DNA of 64,000 bases from positions 186,001-250,000 of the forward strand of contig NW_025408675.1 of the NCBI RefSeq assembly GCF_020360975.1, given 5' to 3'. Made by a program: the position numbers and the translations under genes. Position 1 is the stretch's first letter; each line of letters opens with the position of its first letter. This DNA comes from Hirsutella rhossiliensis. Its lineage: Eukaryota; Ascomycota; Sordariomycetes; Hypocreales; Ophiocordycipitaceae. Below the pieces are notes generated by a model. That model was given only the letters and a program-made list of their open reading frames with translations. It had not been told where the DNA came from and did no database searches. Positions 37,019-49,491 of the stretch are shown piece after piece.

Positions 37019-39655
37019 CTAGAAATGGGGGATCCTGAGGCCTTGCATGGTCAAGTTCACGATGCTGAGGAACCCCTCGCCGAGGATGAAGCCCTGCAAA
37101 CGGGTTAGCGTCTGCATCTCGAGAGGTAGACACAAGCCGTACAGATGCGAGGATTATGAGTGGCGTGTTAGACCGCCTCTTGACTCGGACCCAGTACCAA
37201 CCGAGTAATCCGCCGGCAGCTCGGGCCAAAGTGAAGGACGGGATGTTGTACATGCCTGTTGCTTGTAAGCGATGGCTGTAATCCACCGTTGGCTGATAAC
37301 GTACCAACAGCAACAGCAATGCCTCCTGGAACCCAATGCCGCCATGGCTTCCCGACCGAGACAGTCCTGGCCAAGGTCGTACAAGCAAAGAGGGCTCCTG
37401 CACCTGCCGCCCATTCTTTGGCCATTGGCGGCAGCCCCTTACCCGTGACCAGCCTGGCGGTGAAGATCCAGACGTACGCAGTCGGGACCTGGAAGATCTC
37501 ACCAGGAATCGTATAGACCCTACGCCGATTCGACTGATCAGAACATGTCGGCTATTCCAAAGCCCGTGCACGTGCCAGTCGCTCCCGGCCCCAGAGACGG
37601 AGGAGCAGACGAAGGAACGAACGGCTTACAGGGTGTAGAGGCGATATAGAAACGCGCTTAAAACGGCCCCGACAGTAGCACCAATGACCTGGCCCCAAAA
37701 TTGTGCCTTCGGGGCTGCTCCTAGAAGATGGCCCGTCTTGAGGTCTTGCATGAGGTCCCCGGCCTGCAGTGCACCCTGTTTCATGTGCGTGAGTGCGACG
37801 GCGCTTCATGCCATGCCATCAAGTGGGTGACTTACGGCTTCCGACTGCGATTCGCCCAGAGGCCTGATCAGTAAAAGCAAAAATAAGTGCGGTGACGTGA
37901 CGCGGGAACAACAATCAGAGAGCGAGAGGGAGGAGAGGGGCCGGGCTTACGATGGCCCCAGCAACGAGGTTGACGAGGACGCTAGACTTGTTTGATTGTG
38001 GAACGATGAAGGCAAAAATTAGCTGGGCCAGCTTGCTGATGCCCGAGACGGGGTTGAGGTCCGTCTCGCCCAACGCCCTCACACCCATGATACTGAGAAG
38101 GAGTGCCATGACGACGGCGACGACGGTTGCATAGAGAGGCACTAGGTCGCCAAACACGAAATATGTCGTCATAATGCACAGCAGGACGGACGTAGCGAGC
38201 CCCCCTATCACCAGCTTGCCGCTGATGCGCTGCTCGGGCGGGGCGTCAACCTGCTGCTGCTCGTCACGATCCTCGACAGCCTGGGCTTGAGACGAGTCCT
38301 CGTCTCCCTCCAGGTTTTGGCTTGGGACGGGCGCATACTCGTGAGCACGAGGCCGAAACAAGCTCTTGACACCACCAAGGCGGAAACCGCGGAGTTGTGC
38401 CTCAAGCAAGCCGGTGAACTTGCTGCCCAAGACGGGACGGAGTGCGATGTAGCCGAGACTGACAATGGCGTCACTGAGCATAATGGCCAGGGAAACCCAG
38501 ACAATCCAACCCTTGCTTCCGTGTTCCCAGTCGTCGACAGGCCCCGGGGCCCAGCCTTTGGACTTTGCTAATGGGCTCAGAAGGCCCCAACCGACGACGG
38601 CACCTAGGGTCATGTGCAGCGTTGTTTCGGCGCCCATGATGATGCCCTGTCCGACGTAGGCCAGACTGGGATTCAGTGTCCAGAGCCAGGTCTGGGCCGC
38701 GGCGGCGCCAAAGATGGGTAGATTGCGCAGGACTGGGAAGAAGTAGGTGCAAATTGTGAAGACGCCGGAAATGCCAAAGCACAGGACCAAGGTGCGCATG
38801 TTGGTTGCCCATTCGGCCGACTGCTGCTGTGCGCCCGGCTCGCGCTCTTGGGCGGCTTCGGCTTCGTCGGCGTCTCTCAATAATGGCGTTGGCTCAACGC
38901 GAGGCACCAGGCTGGCAAACCCCCCCCGTGCAGCCGCATCGAGGGTCTCCTTGCTTGCAGAGGGTCGGCCCTGACCATGGAGAACAGAGATGAGCACGGC
39001 GGTGCTGAAGCCACTTGGGAACCTGAGCCGCTCACGGATGATGACCTGGCGTCGACTGCGTGCAAAGAGGAGATAAGCCAGGGCAATACAAGAAGCAAGC
39101 AGCACGCCTTCCGAGTGTTTGAGGGCAGGACGAGCACTCACAGGGGCACGGCGAAGACGACACCGAAGTAGCAGAGGCCCAGCGACCAGACGATGAGTTG
39201 AGCGATGCTGAGAGAAAGCGGGCCCTGCTCATCAGGGCTCAACAAGTACTCCATTGCTGGTATCTGTGACAGCTCCGTCAGAGCTTGCCTGGCACATGGG
39301 TAGCGTGGATCAGACTGACGACGCCGACAAGACCGCAGCCGAGAGGCATGATGGCCATACCACAGGCAACGCTCTGGAGCAGCACATTCTCGACAGGGGT
39401 GAAGGGAAGCTGCAGGTGGCGACGCAACAGTCTGAAGATGCCAAATCCCATGAGACTGGCGGGCATGGACATGATAGACACCCATCCCGTCTGGAGGCCG
39501 AAGTAGACGTTGGCCGCGCATATCACCGTACCTACTCCGAGGCCCGCGCCAACACTGCGGACTGTGAAGTGTCGCCCAGGCGGCAACGAGGCCGTGGCCG
39601 GAGCCGGCTCCATGCTGGAGTGCACGAAATGGCACTGCCGCTTCGAGCTGCGCAA
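37019..39655 (-). CDS. OPT-family (oligopeptide/metal-chelate) transporter
   Basis: Eight exons on the minus strand: 39,655-39,320, 39,263-39,142, 39,055-37,951, 37,844-37,836, 37,775-37,630, 37,519-37,305, 37,255-37,143 and 37,093-37,019. All joins keep frame, giving about 706 residues. Family hallmarks appear in order: NVYFGLQTGWVSIMSMPASL, MPLGCGLVGV|IPAMEYLL, RLRFPSGFSTAVLISVLHG, LNPVSGISKLAQLIFAFIVP, SEA|GALQAGDLMQDLKTGHLLGA, IPGEIFQVPTAYVWIF and a C-terminal FILGEGFLSIVN. It is a polytopic membrane protein with an acidic cytosolic loop (about 330-370) and is similar in layout to yeast YGL114W. Proton-coupled uptake of peptides or metal complexes is inferred from the family. Exon 4 is only 9 bases. 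The N-terminus is uncertain: Met at 39,655 or 39,613, or an unseen upstream exon. Confidence 0.87.
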
Positions 39656-40417
39656 CAGCGCGGCTCTGTGTCAGTACGGGTGGGAGTGAAGTCGTCGATG
39701 ACCTGAGCAAGATGGATCCTCTATCCTGCCTGGCCCGTTGGCTCGCAAGGAGAACAGCTATTACTGCGTATCGCCGTGAGAAACATTGATGAGGACCAGG
39801 CGCGCGGTTACTGTTGACCATGTAATTACGACGCGCACTTCAGTCGAGGTTAGCTTATTAAGCAATCCGACTGTCCCGTGCCGAGGCTCCAAAGTAATAG
39901 AAACTTCAAGTGTTCAATTAAGCCTATTATTAATCTGGAACTGACTTAATTAATTACCCGCCTGCTTAATTCTCTCAGAATAAGAGGGGGGGGGGGGGGG
40001 CCCGGGGGGCTCTTACAATTTCTTGCAGCGACCTTGCCCGCGCAAGAGCGTTAAAGCAGGTAGGTAATAACAGTTTTATCAAATTCCTCAGGTCTTATTG
40101 CCCCTGCTAACATCCTGAGCGACAGGCCCTCAGGGATTGCCTGCCTCCCTACCTGGAGGGCAAGCCAAGTAATTTCTGCGGTATTGCCAAGCAACATCGC
40201 AAAGTGCCATGCACGGTTCTTAGCCGTGATGCTCCTTCGCCTCGACCCTAGTGCTCTGCGGCAGAGCAGACAGAGAGCCGGGAGGTCGCGAGAACAGCAA
40301 GCGGAAGCGTTACCGCAAAAGTTTTGCCTTGTTCCAGAAAACTTCACTCCGGGAACGGAGGTTTGTTTCCCGTCCAAGACGGCTCCCATACCCCAACCCA
40401 ACAAAGCTTGTCGACGC
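39656..40417. other. Intergenic region with G15 tract
   Basis: 762 bases between the 5' end of the OPT gene and the stop of RAV1. About 39,840-39,970 is AT-rich and repeat-like. A G15 run at 39,986-40,000 is followed by CCC and G6. No coding sequence with splice or homology support was found. Confidence 0.55.
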
Positions 40418-43400
40418 TCATAAGCCAAAACTGTCGAGCAATGCCGTTGCATCGGGTTCATGGAACCCAGGCTCCGCCGCAGCCAGGGACGCCGATGTCT
40501 TTGTGCCGTCTTTGGGTGTCTGCATCTCGAGGCCCCGGTGCATTGATGGCAAATCATCAACCACCAACGAGCTCCTCCTCCGCAGCAGCTTGAGCGGATT
40601 CACCTCTCCGCCAAACCCAGCCACTGCCGGCTGTTGGAACTCCCAGTTGCGCACTGTCAAGCTGTCAGCTCATCGGTCGTCAAATCGCCTGACATGACAT
40701 TGCGAGCGTACCTAGATCTAGGCCAAGGAGATCGCAACCCATACGATCGTACAGCTTGGCACTATGCAGCACAAACTCCCACTCCACCTTGGGCGTCACC
40801 TTGGAAGCCCCCCTCAACGTTTGCAGGGTCCGCTGTCTCAGCTGCGAGTAGAGAACGACGAGCGCAGGATCATCAGTCAGGAACAGGCGCGACTTGATGT
40901 CCGGCGAACAAGGCGTCTCGAGAAGTGCGTAAACCGGCATCTGTCATTCTCAAACGTCGGCGTCAATGTACACGGCAGGGGTTTAAAAGGAAGCCACTCA
41001 CAACAAGGGCTCTGACTGCCATGTCCTTACGGCCGAGCGTCCAAAAGGCCCAGGATGCTAGCCAACGGTTGCCCTCCTGGGCTGCCAAAGGGAGCACCTC
41101 GTCGCGGAGGATCTTTTGGAGGACTGGCCCGCCGTCTCCCTCATACACTCGGGCAACGGCGATGGCCAGCTGCATGTCGTGAAGTTGTCGTAGGCAGACC
41201 TCGACCGCGTCCTCTAGATGGCCGGCCAGGAGAAAGAAGGCGGCCGCGTACTCTGCTCATCGTTAACTAGAGCCGGGATTGCCGTGCACGAGCAGAGACG
41301 GTCTCACCAAAACGTCTTTTGCTTAGCAACGCATAGGCGTTCTTCAGAGCGGCTCTCTTCCATTTCGGATCTTCAAAGTCGTTTGCCAGCAGTCGCTGAG
41401 TGGCCGTTTGCTCCTTGTTCCCACTGGCTGTCCGCCACAGTCCCTGCAGCACCGTCTTCTTCCGGAGGGCCACGTAAAATAGGCTGCAGTTCACGGGGTT
41501 TTTGACATCGCCGTTGGTGTACAGGTTCTTGGCAATCGCCTCGAATTGGCTTTTCTGCGCAGCGTTACTTGTGGTCCTGCCATGCACCTTTTCTTTGCAG
41601 TCGGGTCGTTGCTTACCACCGCATTTATATCCGAGAGCCACATGAAGATGCCACTCTCTCGTGCATGCTCCCACAACATTTCGCCGTGAGCTTGCCGGGA
41701 GACAAAGTCCACGAGCAAATCCTGGCTGCCTGAATGATAGGCCCAGTTGATTTCTCTCCAAGACAAGTGCATCTCGCTGGTCCGACCTTTGCGCAGAGCA
41801 TTCTGGCGGCAGAAGAGCATGAATCGGGCCCCGTTCTCGTCCATAGAGCGTCGATGCATTTCCACCACTGCCACGCACTCGACCATGTCCGCAAGTTGGA
41901 TCTGCTCGTGACCTGAGAGCTGAGGGATGCCGATTCTCATCAATTTTTCGTTGATAGACACTGCTATTTGCTCCGAGAAAACTTCGTCATGCTCCTCGTC
42001 GTCTTGTTCGTCCCTCAGGAAAGAACCGGCTGCCTTTTCCAGAACTTGGTCTTGTGTAGCCTGTGTGCTCATGTCAGTCCGTCGTCTCGCCTGTGCCGCG
42101 AGAGTCTACCCACGAAAGCCATGTAGAAATCTTCCAGGTTCAGCCCTAGATAGTCGTCTACTGGCTCGCCCGGGATGAGATACTTGAGCGTCTTGTGCAA
42201 CGCAGCAAGGACGAGTCGCACGAGCGAGCTCTTCCCAGCCAATATGCACTGACTGAGGAACTGCGGGTGGAATACTGGTATGGGGCCATTGAATTTTTGG
42301 ACTGCTTCGAATAAATCCCACATTCCATCCTTACGGTTAGTCAGGCGAATGTCCGCCATTAGGGATTCGCCACTGCCCGCGCGCCGGTCATAGACGAGCA
42401 ACTGGTTTCCGGCGCCAACGACCAGGTGGCCATCGCCGAGCCACGTAGAGTCCCCTATGGGATGGGGAGTGAGCTCGCGAATCCCTATTTCCCGGATCGG
42501 TGCCCAAGCTGGGCCTTTGTTGAGGTAGTCAAATCGCATCTGGGACAATAGCACGACGCGATATTGGAAGCCAACAGCGAGGATGGACTGGCCGTCTGGT
42601 GTCGAAGTCCAGTCAAGATCCCGGATTGAATCTGCCGGTCCGTAGTCTTCCTCAAACTCGAGGCGGGAGCCCCCAATGTCCCAAATGGTGATTTGCGATC
42701 TGGCAGAGTTCACAAGTGCCGCCTTTTTCAGCATGCTGCCACTCGCCAGCGCTGGATCAGAGATTCCGGTTTCCGTGTAGCATGTCGATAACCAATCGAT
42801 GCCTCGGCGCAAGGGGTCAACTCGAACCGCCCAAAAGTCCACTCGGCCAGTGCGGGTGTAGGATATCGCCACGTCTCGGGCAAAAATATCTAGAAAGCCG
42901 GACATGACAGGGGAAGAGCCTGCCGGATCAACAGGGAGAACATACTTGAAGTCCTCTGCTATTCCCAGCTCAAATCGACAGAATTCGCGAATGGCTGCGC
43001 CTTCCACGCACCCCGAGTTTTCCAGGGAGTCTGGCAGATCAACCTTCCAAACAAGACCCAGACGATCCGAAGTAATGGTGGCAATGTGCGCAGTTCTGGT
43101 GTTCCTCGCCTCGGGCCGAGGCAGTTTAATGAGACAGAGAGGCGTGCCTGCGATCTGCAACGGGCACTGCGCTAGGAGGGATGCGGTCCTATAGCGACAG
43201 TCCCAGAGCGACACTGCATCCTCGCAGAGAAAGACGACAAAGTTTCCGTTGCGGAGAACGCAGATGCGGTGGATGTGACGTGTTCCAGGAACGACACTCT
43301 GGCGAGTCAGCGCAATGCTTCGATCGCGCGATCGCGAGTGCGAGTGGCGCCAAATTATACATTCCCCGTTGTTGGTCCTCGACACGACTGCCCGCCCACT

Positions 43401-44768
43401 GAAGTTACGCACCATCTTTTCGATGGGGGCCGAGTGACCAGACCAGACAGCTAGCAGAGACAGGCGCCTGTTGTTGATGGCCGGGTCGAAAAGGTCGGCA
43501 ACGTTGCTCTCGTATATCCCGATTCTGCCGTCAAAAGCATGGAGGAGTATGCGCAGTTTTCCGTTTGCCCTGTCGCAATAACTCTGTGCCTGAACGTGAG
43601 TAGAGCCATGCAGCCTGAGGAATCCGCGCATGTCCTCAAATTGTTTCGACTTGACCTGAGCAATGGAAAATACCCTTGGGCTCTCGTTGCTGCCCATGCC
43701 GAGATTCTCAAGTGCCCATGCCGACATGGTGCCGCAGCCATCGATGGCCATGCAGATTTCCGGGTTTTTGTTTGCAACGGCCACGATGTGGTCCAGAGCG
43801 ACGTCATCGGTGCTATGGTTGTCTGCCACGGCACGCTCCACAGAAGCTGTGAATTCGCGGCCATCAATAATGCAGACCAGTCCGGAGCCGGACAAGTCGC
43901 TGAATGTTGTATTCAAGTCGACACTGCCCCAAATTTGCCAGTGGCGGCCATCGGCAGTGTCGGATGAGCCCCATATGCGAACGAAGTTGTCGAGGCAGAC
44001 TGTGTACAAGACATTGTGAGCGGCTTGCTCGGGGTGGAAAGGCCTGCGCCACCTGACCGAAGTCACCACGTCGGGATGTTTGAGATATGCTACGTCGAAG
44101 CGGACCTCATCAGGGCCACCATATGTGAGGCGCCGCCACACTTTGGGCAGACGGTCGAACTGGCCGATCGAGACAATATATGACGAGTCGTGCGAGATGA
44201 ACGCTGACCTGACAGGGCTAGGCAGCGTCTTGTCCCAAGAGCAAACCGGCTTCGCTTTGGTGTTGAAGAGGGAGAGAGAGCCGGTAGCCACCAGGAGCTC
44301 CTCCGAAGTCCCCCAAGACAAAGAACACGCGTTGCCGGAGCTCGGGTGAGGAATATCGAAGCGAGATTGTTGGACCCACTGTCGTGTATGAGCAAAGGCC
44401 GCAGTAGTCGGTGAGATGGGCCAGGGGCGCTGTCACCTTTAAAGAGCCGTCGTCATAGCCGACTGGCTGGTAGATTCGAACCTCGGCGTTGGTGCAAGTC
44501 GCAATCTTGCCGGAGTCTTCGTCCAGCACAACAGCCTCCAGCTGATGCTCGGCATCGTCGTATACAGTCTGGATGATGGTTTGTAGTCCCTGGATTACGG
44601 TGAAGGCACTCCCGCTGATGTATGCCTGGCGACGATGACAAAATTAGCCATGTTCGCCAATATCGAGTTGGGGACCTCGCGCCTCACATTGTGGTGACAG
44701 CTGTTCCAGTAGCCCGTGGTTAGGCCTTGGAGCCTCGACTGTGGCCTGCCTGGGAGGACGGTAATCAT
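40418..44768 (-). CDS. RAV1: RAVE complex subunit Rav1 (V-ATPase assembly regulator)
   Basis: Eight exons on the minus strand: 44,768-44,688, 44,625-44,437, 44,378-42,114, 42,060-41,617, 41,554-41,308, 41,252-41,002, 40,940-40,712 and 40,653-40,418. All introns are 53-62 bp and all joins keep frame, giving 1,313 residues. The N-terminal half is the Rav1/DmX WD40 double propeller (SLSWGTSEELLVATG, KVWRRLTYGG, VLYTVCLDNFVRIWGS). The second half is the Rav1p C-terminal domain (LSGHEQIQLADMVECVAVVE, SWREINWAYHS, LWEHARESGIFMWLSD, NAYALLSKRRFEYAA, QLAIAVARVYEGDGG) and the protein ends LLDSFGL. Rav1 with Rav2 and Skp1 reattaches the V1 sector to the Vo sector of the vacuolar proton pump after glucose-induced disassembly. 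Exon 1 encodes the conserved ITVLPGRPQSRLQGL start. Confidence 0.93.
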
Positions 44769-45516
44769 ACTACCGGGCAATCTTGCGCGAGCACATGTCT
44801 GTATGAGCTCCCGCGACTTGCTCCGATAAAGGCGATCTGGTATGTGGAATCAAGGTCGTGTTTCGAGGCGACGTGACAGCATCGCGCGCGTTGCTTATCA
44901 GCGCCTTATCGTGGCTCAAGGGAAAGCCGGTAGGGCAGCTATCCTACCAGCCTACCGACCAACACTCGACTTCAGCGCGGAGAAAAGGTTATTAATAGTA
45001 GCACATTTTGTCTTTTAATACCTAGTATATTTTACTTTCTTTCTGATACCGTATTTATAGAGGAGTATTGCTATTTACACAATAGCATACTCTTAGAGTA
45101 AGTATATTACTGTTTTAAGCAACAGCGTGCATAAATGTAGAAATTTCATTACTTAATTATCTCATTATACGTTAGGTATTAAAATACGTATTAGGTACTA
45201 TGAGTGTCTTGGTTTGGTGGGCAAAAGCAGTGGTCGCGCTACTACTACTGTAGACCCCCCAGTCACCATAGTGGCAATGTGGCATGCAGCAAAAGAGAAC
45301 CAAGTTGACTATGCAACAGCTTTGTCAATTGACCACAAACATATGAGACAGCCTGGTCTGCGATCAAGCAAATACAAGGGCCAGCTAATCCTGTTACATC
45401 TACTATTCATATATATATATATATTTAACGAGGGATTTTTAAACCTATCACCTCTAGTTTTAGCCACATCAACTAATTTTCCGCTGAGCCAGTTCTTTAC
45501 AACTCATAGCCTATTT
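44769..45516. other. Intergenic AT-rich region RAV1-SFI1
   Basis: 748 bases. The RAV1 promoter side (44,769-44,985) has normal composition. About 44,986-45,500 is AT-rich with a TA run at 45,411-45,422 and looks like an old, strongly decayed repeat, though no family was recognised. A 117-codon frame at 45,214-45,567 has no recognisable protein and I do not call it. Confidence 0.5.
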
Positions 45517-48500
45517 TCAGGCACGGGCAAGTTCCTCGACCTGATCAGCCGTGTCACGTTGCTGTAACCCAACGCCCACTTGACTAGAGCCAGGTGGCCG
45601 AGAGCCAGTACGTTGAGGCATCGAGCCACGCAGTCCAACCCCTCCCCCTCCAACAGGGGAAGTGACCGACACATATTGCGAATCCTGGCGCGGTCCCGTG
45701 CGTCGCAACTCAGTCACCCTCCCGGGGGCTGAGACCAAGGGTTGCGAACCGACGCTGAAATCAAAGCCACCAAGACTGCTACTCACAGCTTCTGCCGACT
45801 TCACCGGCGTGTGCCATGGGCTGCTTGGCCGCAAGTCAGGCCTGGCACGCACGGATATTCCAAGCTCACTGCGGCCGGGATATCCTGGTCTTGAATAACC
45901 TCGCATCCTGCGCTCGAGTTGTGCCGGCAGCGGAGCCTGGGGGGTGGTCGACGTTGGTGCAGTGAGCATCGAGTCTGCGAGTCTTCCATGACGCGACCCC
46001 TTGATCTCCGCGCCCCCGAAAGAGACTGTGGCAGGTTCCGATCCCTCATCCGTCTCCCCCACGATGGCCGTAAGTCTAGACGACAGGGCGTTCGTCATGG
46101 GCACTGGCAATCCAGTCCAGCGGGTTGGGGTTTCCATGGGAAGGGTCACGTACCCAACCTGCTTGCTCGACCAAAGCCTACCTGGGGGCGCCCTGCCTGC
46201 ACTGCGGTTGCGAGGGCCAACGGGCAGCCCGGGCCCCTCCATAAGTCTTAACTGCTGACTGAGCGTGCCTCGTCTGTTGGCTTGAGAAGATGCCTTCCAT
46301 CGTTGGAGGACCCGGCTCCGACTCTCACGATTGTGTCGTTGCTGAGCCACGATGGCGGTGTGTGCCTGTCCGCTTCTCTGCAGAGTCGCTATAGACCATA
46401 CTTTGAAACACAGACGCTCCTGTTCCAGTGCCCAGAACCGCCAGGCCTGCGCATGTCGGTACTTTTGTCGAGCCGAACACTCGTCCCATAACCTCAACCA
46501 CGCCTCTCTGCAATGATTTTGGGCAACAAAGTGAGCCTGTCGTTCGACGGCCGCCTGGCTGCTCCAGTGTGCGACTGCCACAAGACGCCGCACAGTCGCC
46601 CTTGTTGACATGAATTCATCAGCCGTAAGCGCCGCATCGAGTGCCCCCGCTGTCGCAGTCCTCCAGTGATCCAAGGCGGTCAAAAAAATACGTTTTCTTC
46701 TCTTCGACGAGACCTGGGTGTACCTCAACATGAGATATCGTCTGATGCTGCCCTTCATCTGAGTCTTGCGTTCTTGAGCTGCTCTAGCAAACGTTTCCAG
46801 CAGTAGGTTGCAGCCAATGTAGAGGCGAGCTCGACTCTGCAAACACGATAGGTTGGCGTGCTTTCGATCGAGTTGCTTGATTTGCCTGCCCAGCTTGGCT
46901 TTGGACATGAGTTCGTATTGGCAATGCGCTACACTGCTTGAATGGCGATCCTGGGTGGTTCTTTCGAGCCACGTGCCAAGTGTGCTCGTTGCTGTCGAGT
47001 ATTCGCATTTCCAGCGGAATGCCTGTGCCCTTGCACGTATATTCCAAGCATCGAACGTTATGCTTGTTCGCTTCATTAGCAAGCCTCGCTCGCATGCTAG
47101 GCTCCGCCGTTTGAGCTCAGTCTGGTCCAACCACTCTCCCAAGCAGGCAAAAACTAGGCGAACCGTCTCGACCTGCTGTGCGGCACCAAGCTGTCCCCTG
47201 CCTTCTGCGGCTTTCCAGCTCCATTTGTCGATCACCTCAACTATGCCGCAGCGCGCAGTGTGCGCCAATGCCGCACGCCTGGATTCGGCGTTCTCCCAAG
47301 CAAGCCGTTTCCAATCTCGGGCTGTAACTGACTTACTCCAGCTCGCAAGCTTGTGGCGAAGCGCATGCTCGGCAACTCGGCATATCCATCGCTCAAACAC
47401 ACGCCGGGCCAGGTTGACATGGTAAGTCCGGGCGATGGCGGACGCAGCGAGGCTGAGTTGCTCTTCCTGATGCATCACAGCGCGTCGCAGCTTCTGCACG
47501 GCCGTGGCGACCCTTAGATTATCGGCGGCAGGCAGTTTAGAACTCGGGACCTCGCTCCATCCCCGAAAACAGCGAAATCGAATCATGTGTCTTCTTGCCA
47601 CGGCCTCTCGCTCAAGCCTCAACGCAGTCCGGTCGGCCCAAAGGTTGAAGACTTTACTGGCCAGGTATATCTGTCGAGCCCTGGCCGCGCGATGCAAGAG
47701 GCGTTCTTGCTGCGCTGGGCGAAAGCCCATGTCGCTGGTTACAGGCGGGTCTGGTAGATGGCGTCCTGCGCGCTGCAAATAGACATATACAGGCCCGCTC
47801 TCTTTGGTACTCTGCGAGGTGTGGGATGATTGCCGTCCCTGAGGTTGAACGCTCTCCAGTTCCGCCGGGATGCTATCGAGTGAGTGTTCGTGCAAGACGG
47901 GGCGAAGGCGCTTTCCCGTTGCCATCAGTTCCGATACTGTCGATCTCTGAAGATCCTGGTGATCCCCATTGTGCGCCCCAGTCCTTGATTCCTGTTCCTG
48001 GCCATCAACAGGGCTCATACGTCTCCCTCCCTGCAGATATTCAGCCACCGCATGGTTGCGACAAAGATCGAGTGCAGAAACCAAAGTAGGCCGTCGACTC
48101 TCCAGCAAGGGCTTTTCCACGTCCTACAGTAATGGACATCAGCTTCGACGTCAGTTGGAAATCGACACGAGAGCCTTGAATACTGACCTTGTGCGAGTCT
48201 TGATGATTTTCGCTGCGTTCAGGACGAGGCCCTGGATCATCGTGTAGGCTTACGACAGAGGCCGTAGGTTCTGTCCGAGTTGCGTCCACATTGTGACCTT
48301 CCCATTGCGACCTGCGGCGAGGAGAATAATCATTGGCGTGGGACGAAGCCACACCACCCGTAGCTACTGAGGAGTTCGGGTCGCACGGGATATCGCTTCG
48401 AGGGGGTTTGCTAGTCGTAATGCGCTGCCCGTGACCCAGACTTAGTCGACTAGAGCGTAACTGAGCCGGCGAGGGAGAAGAGGGTGACGTCCGAGCTGAG

Positions 48501-48937
48501 GTTGTTGTATCGTCACCGAACTCGAGTACGATTCCCATGCGGCCGAGGACCGCCTGGAATTTATCGAACAGAGTGCCATGGCCCTGTTCGCCTCCAACCC
48601 GAAAGACAAAAGCGGACAGGTGGTAATCGGAATCTGGGTCGATGCCAAAATCCGGGAGGATGTCGTCGTACGCCTTAAACAGCGCTGCGGCGGGCAGTGG
48701 CTTAGGGTGGGGGGCATGGTCGAGCTGATGCTGGGCAGCCGCGACGATGGCATGTAAGATGGCAATATCTGGGACAACTCATCAGCACAACGGAGACTCT
48801 GAAGCAAAGACATGTACAGGAGCCAAACCGCGGTTGGAGTAGTAGGTGTCATGCTCGGATTTAGTCAAGGTGGTGGTGAGAGCGTGGCCGTCATCGGGCA
48901 ACTGATTAGGGTCGCGAGCCTGCGACTGCGACTGCAT
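45517..48937 (-). CDS. SFI1: Sfi1-family spindle pole body protein (centrin-binding repeats)
   Basis: Three exons on the minus strand, 48,937-48,829, 48,768-48,188 and 48,123-45,517, with introns of 60 and 64 bp, give 1,098 residues. The N-terminal part contains the fungal Sfi1 start pattern (YYSNRDIAILHAIVAAAQ). The middle, about residues 380-840, is a long series of Sfi1 repeats with the spaced AxxxFxxW core (KVFNLWADR, RVFERWICR, ITFDAWNIRA, TLGTWLERT, AWLRLWDECS, KVWSIAT, RVLQRWKASS). The C-terminal 250 residues are Pro/Arg/Ser-rich and probably disordered. Sfi1 forms filaments that bind the centrin Cdc31 in the half-bridge and license spindle pole duplication. The intron-1 donor GTTTGG is unusual, but the join restores the conserved block. 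The start at 48,937 follows an in-frame stop. Confidence 0.88.
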
Positions 48938-49491
48938 CTAGGCAAGCATCTGGCTCGCGAACGGGGTTACGGTGAGGACGAGAGGCCGCCAGTCGAGTCA
49001 CTAGGCGGAGAAGTGCCGTCACCGAGCCATGGTCGAGCCGATCTTGGCTGAGAGGAAAAGGCTAATCGTGGCTGGTCGATTTGCAAGGTCGGCCGGTTGA
49101 GCTCCGTTCGCGCCACTGCGAAGCTACACCCCCACAAGACGACCGCGAGAGAATTCCAGCGCTTCAGCCCGGTGGTGCGACAGCGCGCAAGACAAGACGA
49201 GCCGTTGGTACTTAAGAAAAATCCAGAGCGTCGCAGGAGCGGGCGGGAGACTCGGCGGAAAACGTTTGCGAGGAGCGCAATAACCTGGCTGCCGAAGAGT
49301 AGGGATTTGGATGGATGCGAAGCGCGTCTTGCCTGCCCGGCATTGTAAACAGTTGACGTGTGGGGCCACCCACGGGAGTTGGGGGGGTCACGGGTAAGGG
49401 GAGGTGTGGGGCCATCTCGTTGTCAGAAAGCCTTGAGGTCGACCCGTCAAACCAGTTGGCACCAGAACCCCCAACATCGATTGAGTCTGAC
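48938..49491. promoter_or_regulatory. Divergent promoter region SFI1 / NDUFAF8-like gene
   Basis: 554 bases of GC-rich sequence between two genes transcribed away from each other. It must hold both promoters. No recognisable binding site or extra gene is seen. Confidence 0.5.

Noticed and set aside
39138..39821. 227-codon open frame upstream of OPT as a longer N-terminus
   Set aside because: Only its last 40 residues are in the OPT frame (exon 2). The rest is a shadow of exon 1, which carries the conserved NVYFGLQTGWVS helix in another frame.
45214..45567. 117-codon open frame between RAV1 and SFI1
   Set aside because: It lies in AT-rich decayed sequence, overlaps the end of SFI1 antisense, and has no recognisable pattern.
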